A DNA stretch of 64,000 bases from JACVRW01 sp963819635 (GCA_963819635.1 CAWFWX010000003.1:1371254-1435253), one strand, 5' to 3'. Shown: positions 25,595 through 35,036, numbered from the stretch's first letter. Numbers and translations: made by a program. The notes: generated by a model not told the origin, from the letters alone.

Positions 25595-25604
25595 TAGACG
25601 TCTA
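25595..25604. promoter_or_regulatory. Candidate ArsR operator region
   Basis: The arsM-arsR intergenic region (25527-25626) is AT-richer than its surroundings. It holds the perfect palindrome TAGACGTCTA overlapping CTAGCTAG, preceded by repeats of TAGA. Such dyads are typical ArsR/SmtB sites, but no consensus was matched, so this is a position-based guess. Confidence 0.4.
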
Positions 25605-25626
25605 GCTAGCCGCTAGACTGCCTCCC

Positions 25627-25980
25627 GTGGCGCTTCCAATGCAACTCGAGCCGAAACAGAAGCGAGCCGCGGGCGAGCGCTGCTGCGAGCCGGTCGTATA
25701 TCCGGACGTGGAGCGCCAGCAGGCCGAACGCATGGCGGTTCTCGCAAAGGCGATCGCCGACCCGGTGCGGCTGCAACTCGTGGATGTGCTGCGAAAGCAC
25801 GCCGGGAAGGTCTGCGTCTGCGAGCTCGTACCGCTCTTCGATCTCTCGCAACCGACGATCTCGCACCACCTCAAGGTGCTGCGCGACGCCGGCGTCGTGG
25901 ACTCGGAGCGCCAGGGCCTCTGGGCGTACTACTACGTCGTGCCGGGCGCCCTTGACGAGCTGTCTGGCTGGCTCACCTAG
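25627..25980 (+). CDS. arsR: ArsR/SmtB-family arsenic-responsive repressor
   Basis: 117 residues. The winged helix is ADPVRLQLVDVLRKHAG...LFDLSQPTISHHLKVLRDAGVVDSERQGLWAYYYV. Candidate As(III) ligands are the CVCELV pair in the third helix region and the ERCCEP pair near residue 19. GTG at 25627 is used; ATG at 25639 is an alternative. Divergent from arsM and upstream of arsC, it probably represses both directions until As(III) binds. Confidence 0.92.
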   Translation: MALPMQLEPKQKRAAGERCCEPVVYPDVERQQAERMAVLAKAIADPVRLQLVDVLRKHAGKVCVCELVPLFDLSQPTISHHLKVLRDAGVVDSERQGLWAYYYVVPGALDELSGWLT

Positions 25981-26044
25981 CCGCCAACCTCATTGACGTA
26001 GCTCTATTTGCAATTGTCGATGTAATGAGCTTCAGTGTGGACCA

Positions 26045-26434
26045 GTGGTCTACGCGGTGAGAGCCCTGTCCGAGACGGACCACGACCTCAGCGCTTTCGG
26101 TATCGACCGATCACGCGTCCTGGTCGGCCATGTCGAGCTCGCGCCCTCTGAGCGGCAGGTGTTCGTCCAAGCCAAGCGCCTGCACCTATCGGCGCGCGAG
26201 TTCGACGTCCTGCACGTGCTTGCGCTCTGCGCGGGTCACGTCGTCAGCCGCGAACGCATCTACGAGCATGTCTGGGGTCGCGCCATGCCCCACCCCCGCG
26301 ACCGCGCCGTCGACGTCCACATCCGGCGTCTCCGAACCCGTCTGGCAGAGGCGTCGCCGAGCTGGCTCTACATCCACACGCACTTCGGCCACGGCTACCG
26401 CTTCGAGCCCGAGCGCACCGACGGGCGAGAGTAG
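26045..26434 (+). CDS. Stand-alone OmpR-type winged-helix regulator
   Basis: 129 residues. Only a Trans_reg_C domain is present (LSAREFDVLHVLALCAGHVVSRERIYEHVWG, RAVDVHIRRLRTRL, THFGHGYRFEPE). The N-terminal 35 residues are too short for a receiver domain, so it cannot be phosphorylated like a normal response regulator. GTG start at 26045. It lies between arsR and arsC in the same direction, 12 bases before arsC, and is presumably part of the arsenic operon. Confidence 0.85.
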   Translation: MVYAVRALSETDHDLSAFGIDRSRVLVGHVELAPSERQVFVQAKRLHLSAREFDVLHVLALCAGHVVSRERIYEHVWGRAMPHPRDRAVDVHIRRLRTRLAEASPSWLYIHTHFGHGYRFEPERTDGRE

Positions 26435-26446
26435 GAGGATCCGACG

Positions 26447-27064
26447 TTGAAGTACGTCGTCTTCGTTTGCACGCACAACGCCGGGCGCTCGCAGATGGCA
26501 CAGGCGTTCTTCGAGCGCCACGCGCCCGCCGACATTCGAGCCGAATCAGCCGGACAGGAGCCGGCCGACGAGGTCTGGCCCGAGGTCGTCGAGGCCATGC
26601 AGGAGGTCGGGATCGACCTCTCCCGCCGTCGCCCCAAGAAGCTCACCCTGGAGATGCAGCTGCACGCCGACTGGGCGATCACCCTCGCCTGCGGCGCTCA
26701 GTGCCCCTACGTCCCCTCCACGGTCGAGGACTGGGACATCCCGGATCCCGGCGGGAAACCGCTCGAGGAGGTGAGGGTGATCCGCGATGCGGTCGAGGCG
26801 CGCGTCAAGGACCTGATCGCGAGCCGCCTGGACGCCATCCGGGCCGACCGAACCAGTCACCAGATTCGGCTCCAGCGGCTACTTCCGGACCTCGTCAACG
26901 AGTTCGGCGGCGTGCGCTCGGACGGCGAGATCAGGACCTGCGCGGACGCCATCCTGTCCGAGTACGACGAGGTCCCGGTGCGCTCGTTCGTGATGACCCT
27001 CGCCCATCGCCGCACGCGCGCGTGCCTGGCCGCCGAGACCTGCGAGCCACTGCTCACCGCCTAG
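26447..27064 (+). CDS. arsC: Arsenate reductase, LMW-phosphatase type with extra helical domain
   Basis: 205 residues. The P-loop CTHNAGRS (Cys8, Arg14) and DWDIPDP are the thioredoxin/mycothiol-type ArsC active site that reduces As(V) to As(III). Residues 145-205 form a three-helix domain (LLPDLVNEFGGVRSDGEIRTCADAIL...FVMTLAHRRTRACL) often attached to actinobacterial enzymes of this type. GGAGG precedes the ATG at 26447. It is followed 20 bases later by the aquaporin gene, the route by which As(III) may leave. Confidence 0.92.
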   Translation: MKYVVFVCTHNAGRSQMAQAFFERHAPADIRAESAGQEPADEVWPEVVEAMQEVGIDLSRRRPKKLTLEMQLHADWAITLACGAQCPYVPSTVEDWDIPDPGGKPLEEVRVIRDAVEARVKDLIASRLDAIRADRTSHQIRLQRLLPDLVNEFGGVRSDGEIRTCADAILSEYDEVPVRSFVMTLAHRRTRACLAAETCEPLLTA

Positions 27065-27084
27065 GCGCGCGTCATAAGGCCCCC

Positions 27085-27840
27085 ATGACAACCCCGACAG
27101 CCACCGATCGGCCGGCGGCGCAGTCGAACGGCAAGCTGCAGTCCACTCGACCCGCACTGGCGCGCCGCTCGGCGTCCGAGGCGCTCGCCGCGTTCGCGCT
27201 TGTGTTCGCCGGCTGCGGCGCGATCGTTGCCGATGCGCAGTACAACGGAGCCCTGGGTGCGGTCGGCGTCAGCCTCGTCTTCGGGCTGATCATCATGGTG
27301 ATGGTCTACGCGACCGGTCACCTCTCGGGCGCCCACATCAACCCGGCGGTGACAATCGCGTTCACGCTCAGCCGCCACTTTCCCGCTCGCGACGCGGTCG
27401 CGTACGTCGCCGCCCAGTTGATCGGCGCGACCGCCGGCGCGCTCGTTCTGCTGGCCGTCTGGCCGGACCAACCGGGCGCTCTCGGGGCGACGGTCCCGAG
27501 CGTCGGCGCAGGCAGCGCCTTCGTCTATGAGCTCGTGCTCACGGCGTTCCTGATGTTCGTGATCATGGCCGTCGCCACCGACACCCGCGCCGTCGGCGCG
27601 GCCGCGGCCATCGCGATCGGAGGGACCGTCGGCCTCGACGCCCTCTTCGGCGGGCCGGTGACGGGTGCGTCGATGAACCCGGCGCGCTCGTTCGGTCCCG
27701 CGCTCGCCGCCGGGGAATGGAGCGACTTCTGGATCTACGTGCTCGGTCCGCTCGCGGGAGCTGCACTTGGCGCCTTGGCGTACCAGCTCGTGCGCGGCGA
27801 GGCGCAGCCGATCCCGGAGGAGGTTCCGGCAGGTGTCTGA
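27085..27840 (+). CDS. Aquaporin / aquaglyceroporin of arsenic operon
   Basis: 251 residues with six membrane helices and the two half-helix motifs HINPAVT and SMNPARSFGPAL. A 30-residue hydrophilic N-terminus precedes the first helix. In Sinorhizobium an ars operon uses the channel AqpS in place of ArsB so that As(III) flows out after reduction; the same arrangement is seen here (arsR, arsC, channel, no ArsB or Acr3). The GTG start of the next gene overlaps its end. Confidence 0.9.
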   Translation: MTTPTATDRPAAQSNGKLQSTRPALARRSASEALAAFALVFAGCGAIVADAQYNGALGAVGVSLVFGLIIMVMVYATGHLSGAHINPAVTIAFTLSRHFPARDAVAYVAAQLIGATAGALVLLAVWPDQPGALGATVPSVGAGSAFVYELVLTAFLMFVIMAVATDTRAVGAAAAIAIGGTVGLDALFGGPVTGASMNPARSFGPALAAGEWSDFWIYVLGPLAGAALGALAYQLVRGEAQPIPEEVPAGV

Positions 27841-28557
27841 CGCGGTCGCGGTGATCACGGACATCCACGCCAACCTGCCGGCGCTCGAGGCCGCGCTCGA
27901 GCGGATCGAGGAGCTCGAGATCGAGCGCGTGTACTGCGGCGGCGACCTGGTCGGATACGGCCCGCATCCGAACGAGGTCTGCGCCCTCATCGAGGAGCGC
28001 GGCATCCCGACGATCTACGGCAACTACGACTACGCGATCGGGCGCGACCTCGAGGACTGCGGCTGCGCCTACCCGACCCAGCACGAGCGTGACCTCGGCC
28101 AGCGCTCGGTCGACTGGACGCTCGAGCACACGGATCGAGCGCGCAAAGGAGTTCATGCGCGAGCTGCCCTTCGACCTGCGCTTCGAGGTCGGCGACAGCC
28201 ACGTCCACCTCGTGCACGGGTCGCCGCGCAAGGTGAACGAGTACCTGTTCGAGGAGAAGCCGGCCTCCCTCTACGAGCGCCTGGCCGCCGCGGAGGAGGC
28301 GGACACGCTCGTCTTCGGGCACACGCACAAGCCGTGGATGCGCGAGCACGGGGGCGTGCTGTTCGTGAACTGCGGCTCGGTCGGCAAGCCGAAGGACGGC
28401 GACCCGCGCGCAGCGTTCGCGCTGCTGCGGCCGGGCGCCGGGCACCCGGAGGTCACGCATCGAGCGCGTCGCCTACGACGCCGAGGCGGTGGCACGGGAG
28501 GTGGCGGCCGCCGGGCTGCCGGAGGAGTACGCGGACAAGCTCCTGGTGGCGACCTAG
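27833..28557 (+). pseudogene. Calcineurin-like metallophosphoesterase, two one-base insertions
   Basis: As a whole it reads as a YfcE/MPE-type phosphodiesterase of about 240 residues: VITDIHANLPALEAAL, GGDLVGYGPHPNEV, IYGNYDYAIG, then HLVHGSPRKVNEYLF, VFGHTHKPWM, NCGSVGKP, ending GLPEEYADKLLVAT. Reading needs two frame changes, at 28132-28133 and at 28458. In both places one extra base splits the same context, CACG then ATCGAGCGCG. The GTG at 27833 overlaps the aquaporin stop. It is likely a sequence error rather than decay, because both halves are otherwise well conserved. Confidence 0.8.
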
Positions 28558-28644
28558 CGGCCCTCGCCGGGGTCCTCCGAAGTGAGGATTGACTTGCGTT
28601 GAGCGCTGGAGGATGGTTGGAGCACGCCTTCCGACGCGCACTTC

Positions 28645-30423
28645 ATGAGTCTCTCGGCCGGCTCGGTCGTCGCTGGACACCGGGTCGAAGAGCTTGTGGC
28701 CCGGGGCGGAATGGGCGTCGTGTATCGCGTCACGCATGTGGCTCTCGAGCGGGAGCGAGCGCTCAAGCTGATCGCTCCGGAGCTCGCGGCGGACGAACGC
28801 TTCCGGAGCCGCTTCCGGCGCGAGTGGAGGGTGGCCGCCTCCATCGACCATCCGCATGCCATCCCCATCTACGACGCCGGCGAGACGGACGGACTGCTCT
28901 ACATCGTCATGCAGTTCGTGCCCGGAACGGATCTGCGCCAGATGTGCCGGAGCGGCCCGCTTGCCCCCGACCTCGCGGCTGTGATCGTTGATCAGGTCGG
29001 CGGGGCGCTGGATGCCGCGCATGCCCGTGGGCTGATCCATCGCGACGTCAAGCCGGCAAACATCCTGGTGGAGACGCGTCCCGGCGAGCCGCACGCATTC
29101 CTCACTGACTTCGGCTTGACGAAGAACCTTGGATCGACGGTCCAGCTGACCGACCAGGGTGGCTGGGTCGGGACGGTGGACTACGTCGCTCCCGAGCAGA
29201 TCGAGGGCAAGGCCGTCGACGCGAGGACCGACATCTACGGGCTCGGCTGCGTCGCATACAACGCGCTCACCGGCGAGATCCCGTTCCCGCGGGACAACGA
29301 CGTCGCCAAGATCTGGGCCCACCTGAACGATCCACCGCCCTCGCTCACCGAGCGCGTACCGGACGTGCCGGAGGCGCTCGACCAGGTCGTCGCCCGCGCG
29401 ATGGCGAAGGATCCGGAGGAGAGGTTCCCCTCGGCCGGCGATCTCGGCCGCGCAATGCTGGCGGCCGCTCGAGGAGAGACGTACACCGGCCCGGAGCGCA
29501 GCGTCGCCAGCGGCGACGCCTCACCCACCAAAGCCGCGACGCGGACTTCCGCCGTCCCGCTCAGCCGCCGTATCCGAACCTACGGGCGGGAGTACAGACG
29601 GGTCGGCTCTGTGACAGTGCTCCTGTCGGTCATTCTCGCCCTCGCGGTCGTCGCCGTCGCGCTGATGGACGGTGACAGCGGGTCGCCTGTCGCCACCCAG
29701 CGTCCGCTCGTCGCCTATCAATCCGAGGTCGGCCAGATCTGCGACGAGCTCAATGAGGTGAATCAGGCAGCCCCGCAGAGGGCCAGCGCGTATCGGAAGC
29801 GCGTGCACGAAGCGACGAGCCTCCAAGCTCTACACGCCGCCATCGTCGACGAGACCGTTTACTCCATCACGGTCGCCAACAACCTGAGCTCGCGGCTCGC
29901 AGGCCTCGATGCTCCACGGGCGAGGCTCGGGACCAGCCAGCGCCGGGCGGTCGCCAGCTGGAAGCAGAACGTGCGGAGGGCACAGGCCTACCGTGACCGG
30001 CTCACGCGAGTCCGGAGCTACCGCGACCTCGATCGGGTGGTCCGGCAGTTCGACCAGCGCCAGCGAACCGTTCAAGAGCGGAGCAACGCGAGGACCATGG
30101 AGGGCCTCCACAGACTGGGAGGCCCCGAGTGCAAGATCGAGATCCCGCCAGCGCGGAAGGTGATCAAGCTCCCCAAAGACCCCGACGCGCCGCGCGGCTC
30201 CTCCGGGAATGGCAGCGGCAACCAGCATGTGAACCCGAACTCGCTACCTCCAAGTGCAGGAACGGGAAACTTGAACGCTCCGGACTCAGGCACCCCGGCG
30301 CCGGACCTGAACGCGCCGGCTCCAGACTCGAGCGCGCCGCCGGCCCCGAACCTTGCCCCACCGGCCTACGCGGCGCCCCCTGGCGACACAGGCAGTCCCG
30401 AAATTATTGGCCCGGAGCCCTAA
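28645..30423 (+). CDS. Transmembrane Ser/Thr protein kinase (PknB-like)
   Basis: 592 residues. Kinase domain at about 10-270: glycine loop ARGGMGVVY, Lys in ALKLIAPEL, HRDVKPANIL, DFGL, GTVDYVAPEQ. One membrane helix follows at about 325-345 (VTVLLSVILALAVVAVALM). The outside part is a helical domain of about 170 residues and ends in a Pro/Ala/Asn-rich tail (APDLNAPAPDSSAPPAP). No PASTA repeats are present, so the sensed signal is unknown. It is transcribed alone; the next gene is convergent. Confidence 0.92.
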   Translation: MSLSAGSVVAGHRVEELVARGGMGVVYRVTHVALERERALKLIAPELAADERFRSRFRREWRVAASIDHPHAIPIYDAGETDGLLYIVMQFVPGTDLRQMCRSGPLAPDLAAVIVDQVGGALDAAHARGLIHRDVKPANILVETRPGEPHAFLTDFGLTKNLGSTVQLTDQGGWVGTVDYVAPEQIEGKAVDARTDIYGLGCVAYNALTGEIPFPRDNDVAKIWAHLNDPPPSLTERVPDVPEALDQVVARAMAKDPEERFPSAGDLGRAMLAAARGETYTGPERSVASGDASPTKAATRTSAVPLSRRIRTYGREYRRVGSVTVLLSVILALAVVAVALMDGDSGSPVATQRPLVAYQSEVGQICDELNEVNQAAPQRASAYRKRVHEATSLQALHAAIVDETVYSITVANNLSSRLAGLDAPRARLGTSQRRAVASWKQNVRRAQAYRDRLTRVRSYRDLDRVVRQFDQRQRTVQERSNARTMEGLHRLGGPECKIEIPPARKVIKLPKDPDAPRGSSGNGSGNQHVNPNSLPPSAGTGNLNAPDSGTPAPDLNAPAPDSSAPPAPNLAPPAYAAPPGDTGSPEIIGPEP

Positions 30424-30451
30424 TCCCGGCGACGGTTCCGGCGACTGAGCG

Positions 30452-31375
30452 TCAGGCGGCCAGCTGCTCGACGGCGGCGAGGTCGAAGTCGCCGTAATCG
30501 GTGCCCAGGCCCTGTGCGACCTGCGCCGCCGCCGCGCAGCCGAGCACGGCCGCGGCGCGGCGATCGCGGCCCAGGCTGAGGCCGCGCAGGAAGCCGGCTG
30601 AGAAGGCGTCGCCGCAGCCGGTGGTGTCGACGGCGTCGACGTCGAAGGCGGGGATCATCTCCGCGCCCTGCTCGTCGAGCACCATGACGCCCTCGGCGCC
30701 GCAGGTCGCCGCCACGCAGCCGACTCCGCGCTCGAGGAGGGCGCGGCCGCCGGCCTCGAGCTCGTCCGTGCCGGTGAGCGCCAGCACCTGCTCGCGGTTC
30801 GGCAGGAAGTAGTCGAGCTCCGCGAGCGCGGGCGCGATCCAGTCGAGCAGGCCGGGCTCGCCCGGAGCGAGCACGTCGGCCGACGTGACCACTCCGTTCT
30901 CGCGCGCGCGCGCGAGCAGCGGCGCGGCGGCCTCACCGCCCATGAACTCGGGGCCGCCCAGGTGCAGATGGGTGGCCGCGTCGATCTCCGCCGTGGGAAC
31001 GTCGTCCGGGCCGAAGCTGCCGTTGGCCCCGACGACATGAAACGCCGGCCGCTCGCCGCTCGGCCGGATCGGCAGGACGCTGGCGGATGTCTGCACGTCG
31101 TCGCGGCGCACGAGCAGCCCGGTGTCCACGCCGTCGCGCTCCAGCAGGGCAAGCAGCATGTCCCCGGCCGCATCGCGCCCGATCGCGCCCGCGCTCTTGA
31201 CCGATGCGCCGAGCTTCGCGAGCACGAGCGCGGTTCCGCCGGCGGACCCCGCGGCGGTGATGCGGATCTCCTCCACCAGCTCGCCGCCCTGCCCCTCGGG
31301 GATCGTCTCGACGGGCCGGACGAGCACGTCCAGCACGTGGACGCCGACGCAGAGCGCCCTCATCTCACCCGTCAC
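30452..31375 (-). CDS. PfkB-family sugar kinase
   Basis: 307 residues. The ribokinase fold shows ITAAGSAGGTALVLAKLGASV near the N-terminus and the C-terminal anion hole DTTGCGDAFSAGFLRGL with catalytic Asp. The substrate is not evident; ribokinase- or fructokinase-like. GTG at 31375 overlaps the aldolase stop as GTGA (ATG 31363 is an alternative). Pairing with a class II aldolase suggests it phosphorylates a sugar or ketose that the aldolase then cuts. Confidence 0.9.
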   Translation of the reverse strand: MTGEMRALCVGVHVLDVLVRPVETIPEGQGGELVEEIRITAAGSAGGTALVLAKLGASVKSAGAIGRDAAGDMLLALLERDGVDTGLLVRRDDVQTSASVLPIRPSGERPAFHVVGANGSFGPDDVPTAEIDAATHLHLGGPEFMGGEAAAPLLARARENGVVTSADVLAPGEPGLLDWIAPALAELDYFLPNREQVLALTGTDELEAGGRALLERGVGCVAATCGAEGVMVLDEQGAEMIPAFDVDAVDTTGCGDAFSAGFLRGLSLGRDRRAAAVLGCAAAAQVAQGLGTDYGDFDLAAVEQLAA

Positions 31376-32031
31376 GACTCGCCCTCCACCCTGCGCGTCG
31401 TGCCGTAGCCGCGCGACAGCGCCGCGGCCACCACCGCCTCGCGCTCCTCGGGGCCGAGCGCTCGCGGCTCGCCGAGCGCCGCCGCTCGCCAGTAGACGGT
31501 GCAGGCCCACTCGAGCAGCAGGGCGAGCTCGAGCGCCTCGTCCGCGTCGTTTCCGTGGACGATGGCGCCGTGGTTCGCCATCAGCGCCGCGCGGCGTCCC
31601 TCGAGCGCGTCGCACACCGAGCGGGCGAGCTCGGGGGTGCCGAAGGTCGCGTACGGGGCCACCGGCACCGTTCCTCCGAACTGCAGCATCCCGTAGTGCA
31701 CGCACGGCACCTCGTCGACGACGCACGAGAGCGCGGTGGCCATCGGCGCATGCGTGTGCACGACCGCGCCGGCGTCGTAGCGCCGGTAGATGCCGAGGTG
31801 GAGGTCGAGCTCGGACGTCGGGGCGAGCTCGCCGTCGACGTGCGCTCCATCCAGGTCGACCACGCTCACCTGCTCGGGCTCGAGCTCCGCGAGCACGGCA
31901 CCGGTGGGCGTGATCGCGACCTCGTTGCCGCTCCGGGCGCTCACGTTGCCAGAGGTGCCGAGCACCAGCCCCTCGCCGGCCAGCCGCCGGCTGACGGCCG
32001 CCACCCGTTCCCGTTCCCGCTCGAGGACCAC
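31372..32031 (-). CDS. Class II aldolase (L-fuculose-1-phosphate aldolase family)
   Basis: 219 residues. The zinc ligands HTHAP and NHGAIVHG and the substrate segment LVLGTSGNVSAR are visible. Family members split ketose-1-phosphates into DHAP and an aldehyde, or epimerise pentulose phosphates. GTG at 32031 is selected from length (family about 215). It is divergent from the amine oxidase gene over 66 bases and coupled to the PfkB kinase downstream. Confidence 0.88.
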   Translation of the reverse strand: MVLERERERVAAVSRRLAGEGLVLGTSGNVSARSGNEVAITPTGAVLAELEPEQVSVVDLDGAHVDGELAPTSELDLHLGIYRRYDAGAVVHTHAPMATALSCVVDEVPCVHYGMLQFGGTVPVAPYATFGTPELARSVCDALEGRRAALMANHGAIVHGNDADEALELALLLEWACTVYWRAAALGEPRALGPEEREAVVAAALSRGYGTTRRVEGES

Positions 32032-32097
32032 CGCGGCATCGTATGCGGATACAACCGGCGCGCTCGCAGGTATCTCCGTGGAAGAGTTCGCGGTCCC

Positions 32098-33594
32098 ATG
32101 GAACACCGCGATATCAGCCGGCGTGAGCTGCTCGAGGCGGGCGTCGTCGCGGGCGCCGGAGCGCTCGCCGCCGGCGCCCCGGCGGCCGAGGCGGCGCGGC
32201 GCCGGCGCAGACGCGTCTCGCGGCACGCGGACGTGGTCGTGATCGGCGCCGGGCTCGCCGGCCTGACCGCGGCGCGCGAGCTCGCGAGGGACGACCGCTC
32301 GGTGGTGCTGCTGGAGGCCCGCAACCGCGTGGGCGGGCGCGTGCTGAACAGGCCGATCGGGGGCGGCAAGGAATCGGAAGCCGGCGGCACCTTCGCCGGG
32401 CCGACCCAGAACCACATCCTGGGACTCGCCACCGAGCTCGGCATCGGCACCTTCCCGACCTTCAACGAGGGCGAGAACGTCTACTTCGTCGACGGCGAGC
32501 GCACGACCTACAGCGACTCCGGGCCGACCGGCACGGCGCCGCCCGATCCGACCATCATCCCCGACCTCGCGACGGTGGTGGCCCGGCTCGACGAGATGTC
32601 GAAGGAGGTGCCGGTCGACGCGCCCTGGGAGGCGGCGTCCGCCGGCGACTGGGACGGCCAGACGCTCCAGCAGTGGATCGACGCGAACAGCGCGAGCCCG
32701 CGCTTCCGCGCGCTCGTGCCCGCGGCCACGCGGCCGATCTTCGGCGCCGAGCCGCGCGAGCTGTCGCTCCTCTTCACGCTGTTCTACATCGCGGCGTCGG
32801 GCGACGAGCAGAACGTCGGGACCTTCGAGCGCAACTTCAACACGCGCGACGGGGCGCAGATGTTCCGCTTCGAGGGCGGCTCGGCACGGATCGCGCGCCG
32901 GCTCGCGCGCAAGCTCGGCTCACGGGTGAAGCTGGGCACGCCGGTCGGCACGATCGAGATCCGCCGGGGCGGGGTGCGCGTGGTATCGAAGCGTCATGTC
33001 GTGACGGCGAGGCGCGTGATCGTCGCGGTGCCGCCGGTGCTCGCGGGGCGGATCCGCTACAGCCCGGGTCTCCCGGACTCCCGCCGCGGTCTCACCGAGG
33101 CGATGCCGCAGGGCACCCTGCTCAAGGTCACCGCCGTGTACGACCGGCCGTTCTGGCGCGAGGCGGGCCTCAACGGCACGGCCGTGTCGCTGAACGGGCC
33201 GGTGAACGCGACCTTCGACGACTCGCCGCCGGACGGCTCCCCGGGTGTCCTGTTCGGATTCGTGGGCGGCGACGAGGGCCGCCGCTTCCGCGGGCAGTCG
33301 AAGGCGGACCGGCGCGCCGCCGTCCTGAAGAACTTCGCCGACTACTTCGGCGAGCAGGCGCTCCGCCCGCGCAGGTACTTCGAGACCGACTGGCCGGGCG
33401 CGAGGTGGTCGCGCGGCGGACCGGTCGGGATTGCGGGCCCGGGAGTGCTGCTGAACCACGGGCCCGCGCTGCGCGCGCCCGTCGGCCCGATCCACTGGGC
33501 CGGCACGGAGACCTCGAACTACTGGAACGGCTACATGGACGGGGCGGTGCGGTCCGGCAAGCGCGCCGCGCAAGAGGTGATCGACGAGCTGTGA
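32098..33594 (+). CDS. Exported FAD-dependent amine oxidase
   Basis: 498 residues. A twin-arginine signal (ISRRELLEAGVVAGAGALAAG) precedes the FAD Rossmann motif VVVIGAGLAGLTAARELA and the RNRVGGRVL loop at about 45-80. The C-terminal FAD motif is GPIHWAGTETSNYWNGYMDGAVRSGKRAA. It oxidises an amine to an imine with H2O2 release; the substrate is unknown. Its stop overlaps the GTG of the next secreted protein, so the two are probably co-expressed. Confidence 0.9.
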   Translation: MEHRDISRRELLEAGVVAGAGALAAGAPAAEAARRRRRRVSRHADVVVIGAGLAGLTAARELARDDRSVVLLEARNRVGGRVLNRPIGGGKESEAGGTFAGPTQNHILGLATELGIGTFPTFNEGENVYFVDGERTTYSDSGPTGTAPPDPTIIPDLATVVARLDEMSKEVPVDAPWEAASAGDWDGQTLQQWIDANSASPRFRALVPAATRPIFGAEPRELSLLFTLFYIAASGDEQNVGTFERNFNTRDGAQMFRFEGGSARIARRLARKLGSRVKLGTPVGTIEIRRGGVRVVSKRHVVTARRVIVAVPPVLAGRIRYSPGLPDSRRGLTEAMPQGTLLKVTAVYDRPFWREAGLNGTAVSLNGPVNATFDDSPPDGSPGVLFGFVGGDEGRRFRGQSKADRRAAVLKNFADYFGEQALRPRRYFETDWPGARWSRGGPVGIAGPGVLLNHGPALRAPVGPIHWAGTETSNYWNGYMDGAVRSGKRAAQEVIDEL

Positions 33595-34974
33595 GGCGGT
33601 CGCCGCTCATAGCGCTGGCGCTGCTCGCGTCCGTGCTCGCTGTCGCGCCGGCGGCGAGCGCGCAGCGGGCCAGGTTCGACACCCGCGTCTTCGCCCGGAT
33701 CCCGGCGCCCGGCTTCCCGGCGATGGCGTACGTGCACCCGAACGGGCGCGTGTACGCCGGCACCTACGTGAACCCGTCCGGCAGCAGCGCACGCTCGCGC
33801 GTCTTCGAGTACGACGGCGACGGCACGCTGGTCCGCTCTTGGACGGTCCCAGGCCAGGACCTGTCGAAGGACCACGGCGTTCAGGTGGCCACGAGCGACT
33901 CTCGCGGCCGCCTCGTGCTGCTGGACCGCACGCCGGCGCGCGCGCTCCTGCTCGACCGCTCGCGCGGGACCTTCAGCCAGTACGCCAGCTTCGCCAACCT
34001 GGCGCCCTGTCCCCCGCTCCAGGCGCGCACGGACTGCTCGCCGACACTCGAGGATCGAGACCCGATGGCGAACTACGGCGCGTGGGGGCCGGACGGCAGC
34101 CTCTACGTGACCGACTTCCTGCAGGGAGTGGTCTGGCGCGTGCCGCCGGGCGGCGGCGAGGCCGTGGTCTGGCTGTCCGACCGCCGCCTCGACGGCGGCG
34201 AGTTCGGCACCACCGGAGTGGCCCTTGCGGCCGACCGGCGCACGCTCCTGATCGGGCAGGGCAGCTCGGCCGGCCTCGGCGCGCTCAACCCGGCGACGGG
34301 CAAGATCTACGCGGTCGAGATCCGGCCGGACGGCTCGCCCGGCGAGCTCCGGCAGCTGTGGGAGAGCGGGCCCGCGGACCTCCCGGACGGCTTCGGGGTC
34401 GCGCGGTCGGGCAACCTCTACGTGCCGCTGGCGGGCGGGGCGAACCAGATCGCCGTGGTGGCGCCCGACGGCCGCGAGCTCGAGCGCTCCGGGCGGCAAC
34501 GGCTCGCCCGTGCCGTTCGACACGCCCTCGAGCGCGCGCTTCCTCGGCACCCGCGTGATCGTGGCGAACCAGAGCTTCACCGGGAACCGCGACAACCAGG
34601 TGCTGCTCGACGTGGAGACGGGCGAGGCCGGCCTCCCCGAGCTCATCCCCGGCCGCGACGGCGACCCGCCGGCGCTCTCGCGCGTGTCGCTGTCGCGCAA
34701 GCGCGTGCGCGCAGGCCCGCGCGGCCGGATCCGCGTGCGCTTCACCCTGAGCGAGCGCTCGCAGGTGAGCGTGCGCATCGAGCGGCGCGTGCACCGCCGC
34801 TGGGTCGACATGAACAGCATCACCCGCAGGCGCGGCCCCGGCCCGGCGTCAGTGACCCTCAGCGCCAGGGGCCTGCGCGCCGGCGCTCACCGCCTGGTCG
34901 TGCGCGCCGAGGACGGAGCGCACAACCGCTCCCGGCGAGCGATCCGACGCTTCCGCGTACTCGCCGCAAACTGA
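33591..34974 (+). pseudogene. Secreted SMP-30/NHL-type beta-propeller protein, one-base insertion
   Basis: After correction about 460 residues. A signal peptide (LIALALLASVLAVAPAASA) is followed by propeller repeats (GAWGPDGSLYVTDFLQGVVWRV, GVARSGNLYVPLAGGANQIAVV) and a basic C-terminal beta domain (VRVRFTLSERSQVSVRIERR) like those on other secreted proteins here. The frame changes at 34491-34493, where one extra G in TCCGGGCGGC turns SGGNGSPVPFDTP into nonsense. GTG 33591 overlaps the oxidase stop. Confidence 0.78.
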
Positions 34975-35015
34975 CCTCGGCCGCGCGGGTGCACTTTGCC
35001 GCGTTATGGGCGGTC

Positions 35016-35036
35016 AACTGCAACGGCGTTGCAGTT
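35016..35036. terminator. Candidate bidirectional terminator hairpin
   Basis: Perfect 9-base arms AACTGCAAC and GTTGCAGTT around GGC, between two convergent secreted-protein genes. It overlaps the stop codon of the right-hand gene. No U-tract is present, as is common in actinobacteria. Confidence 0.55.
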
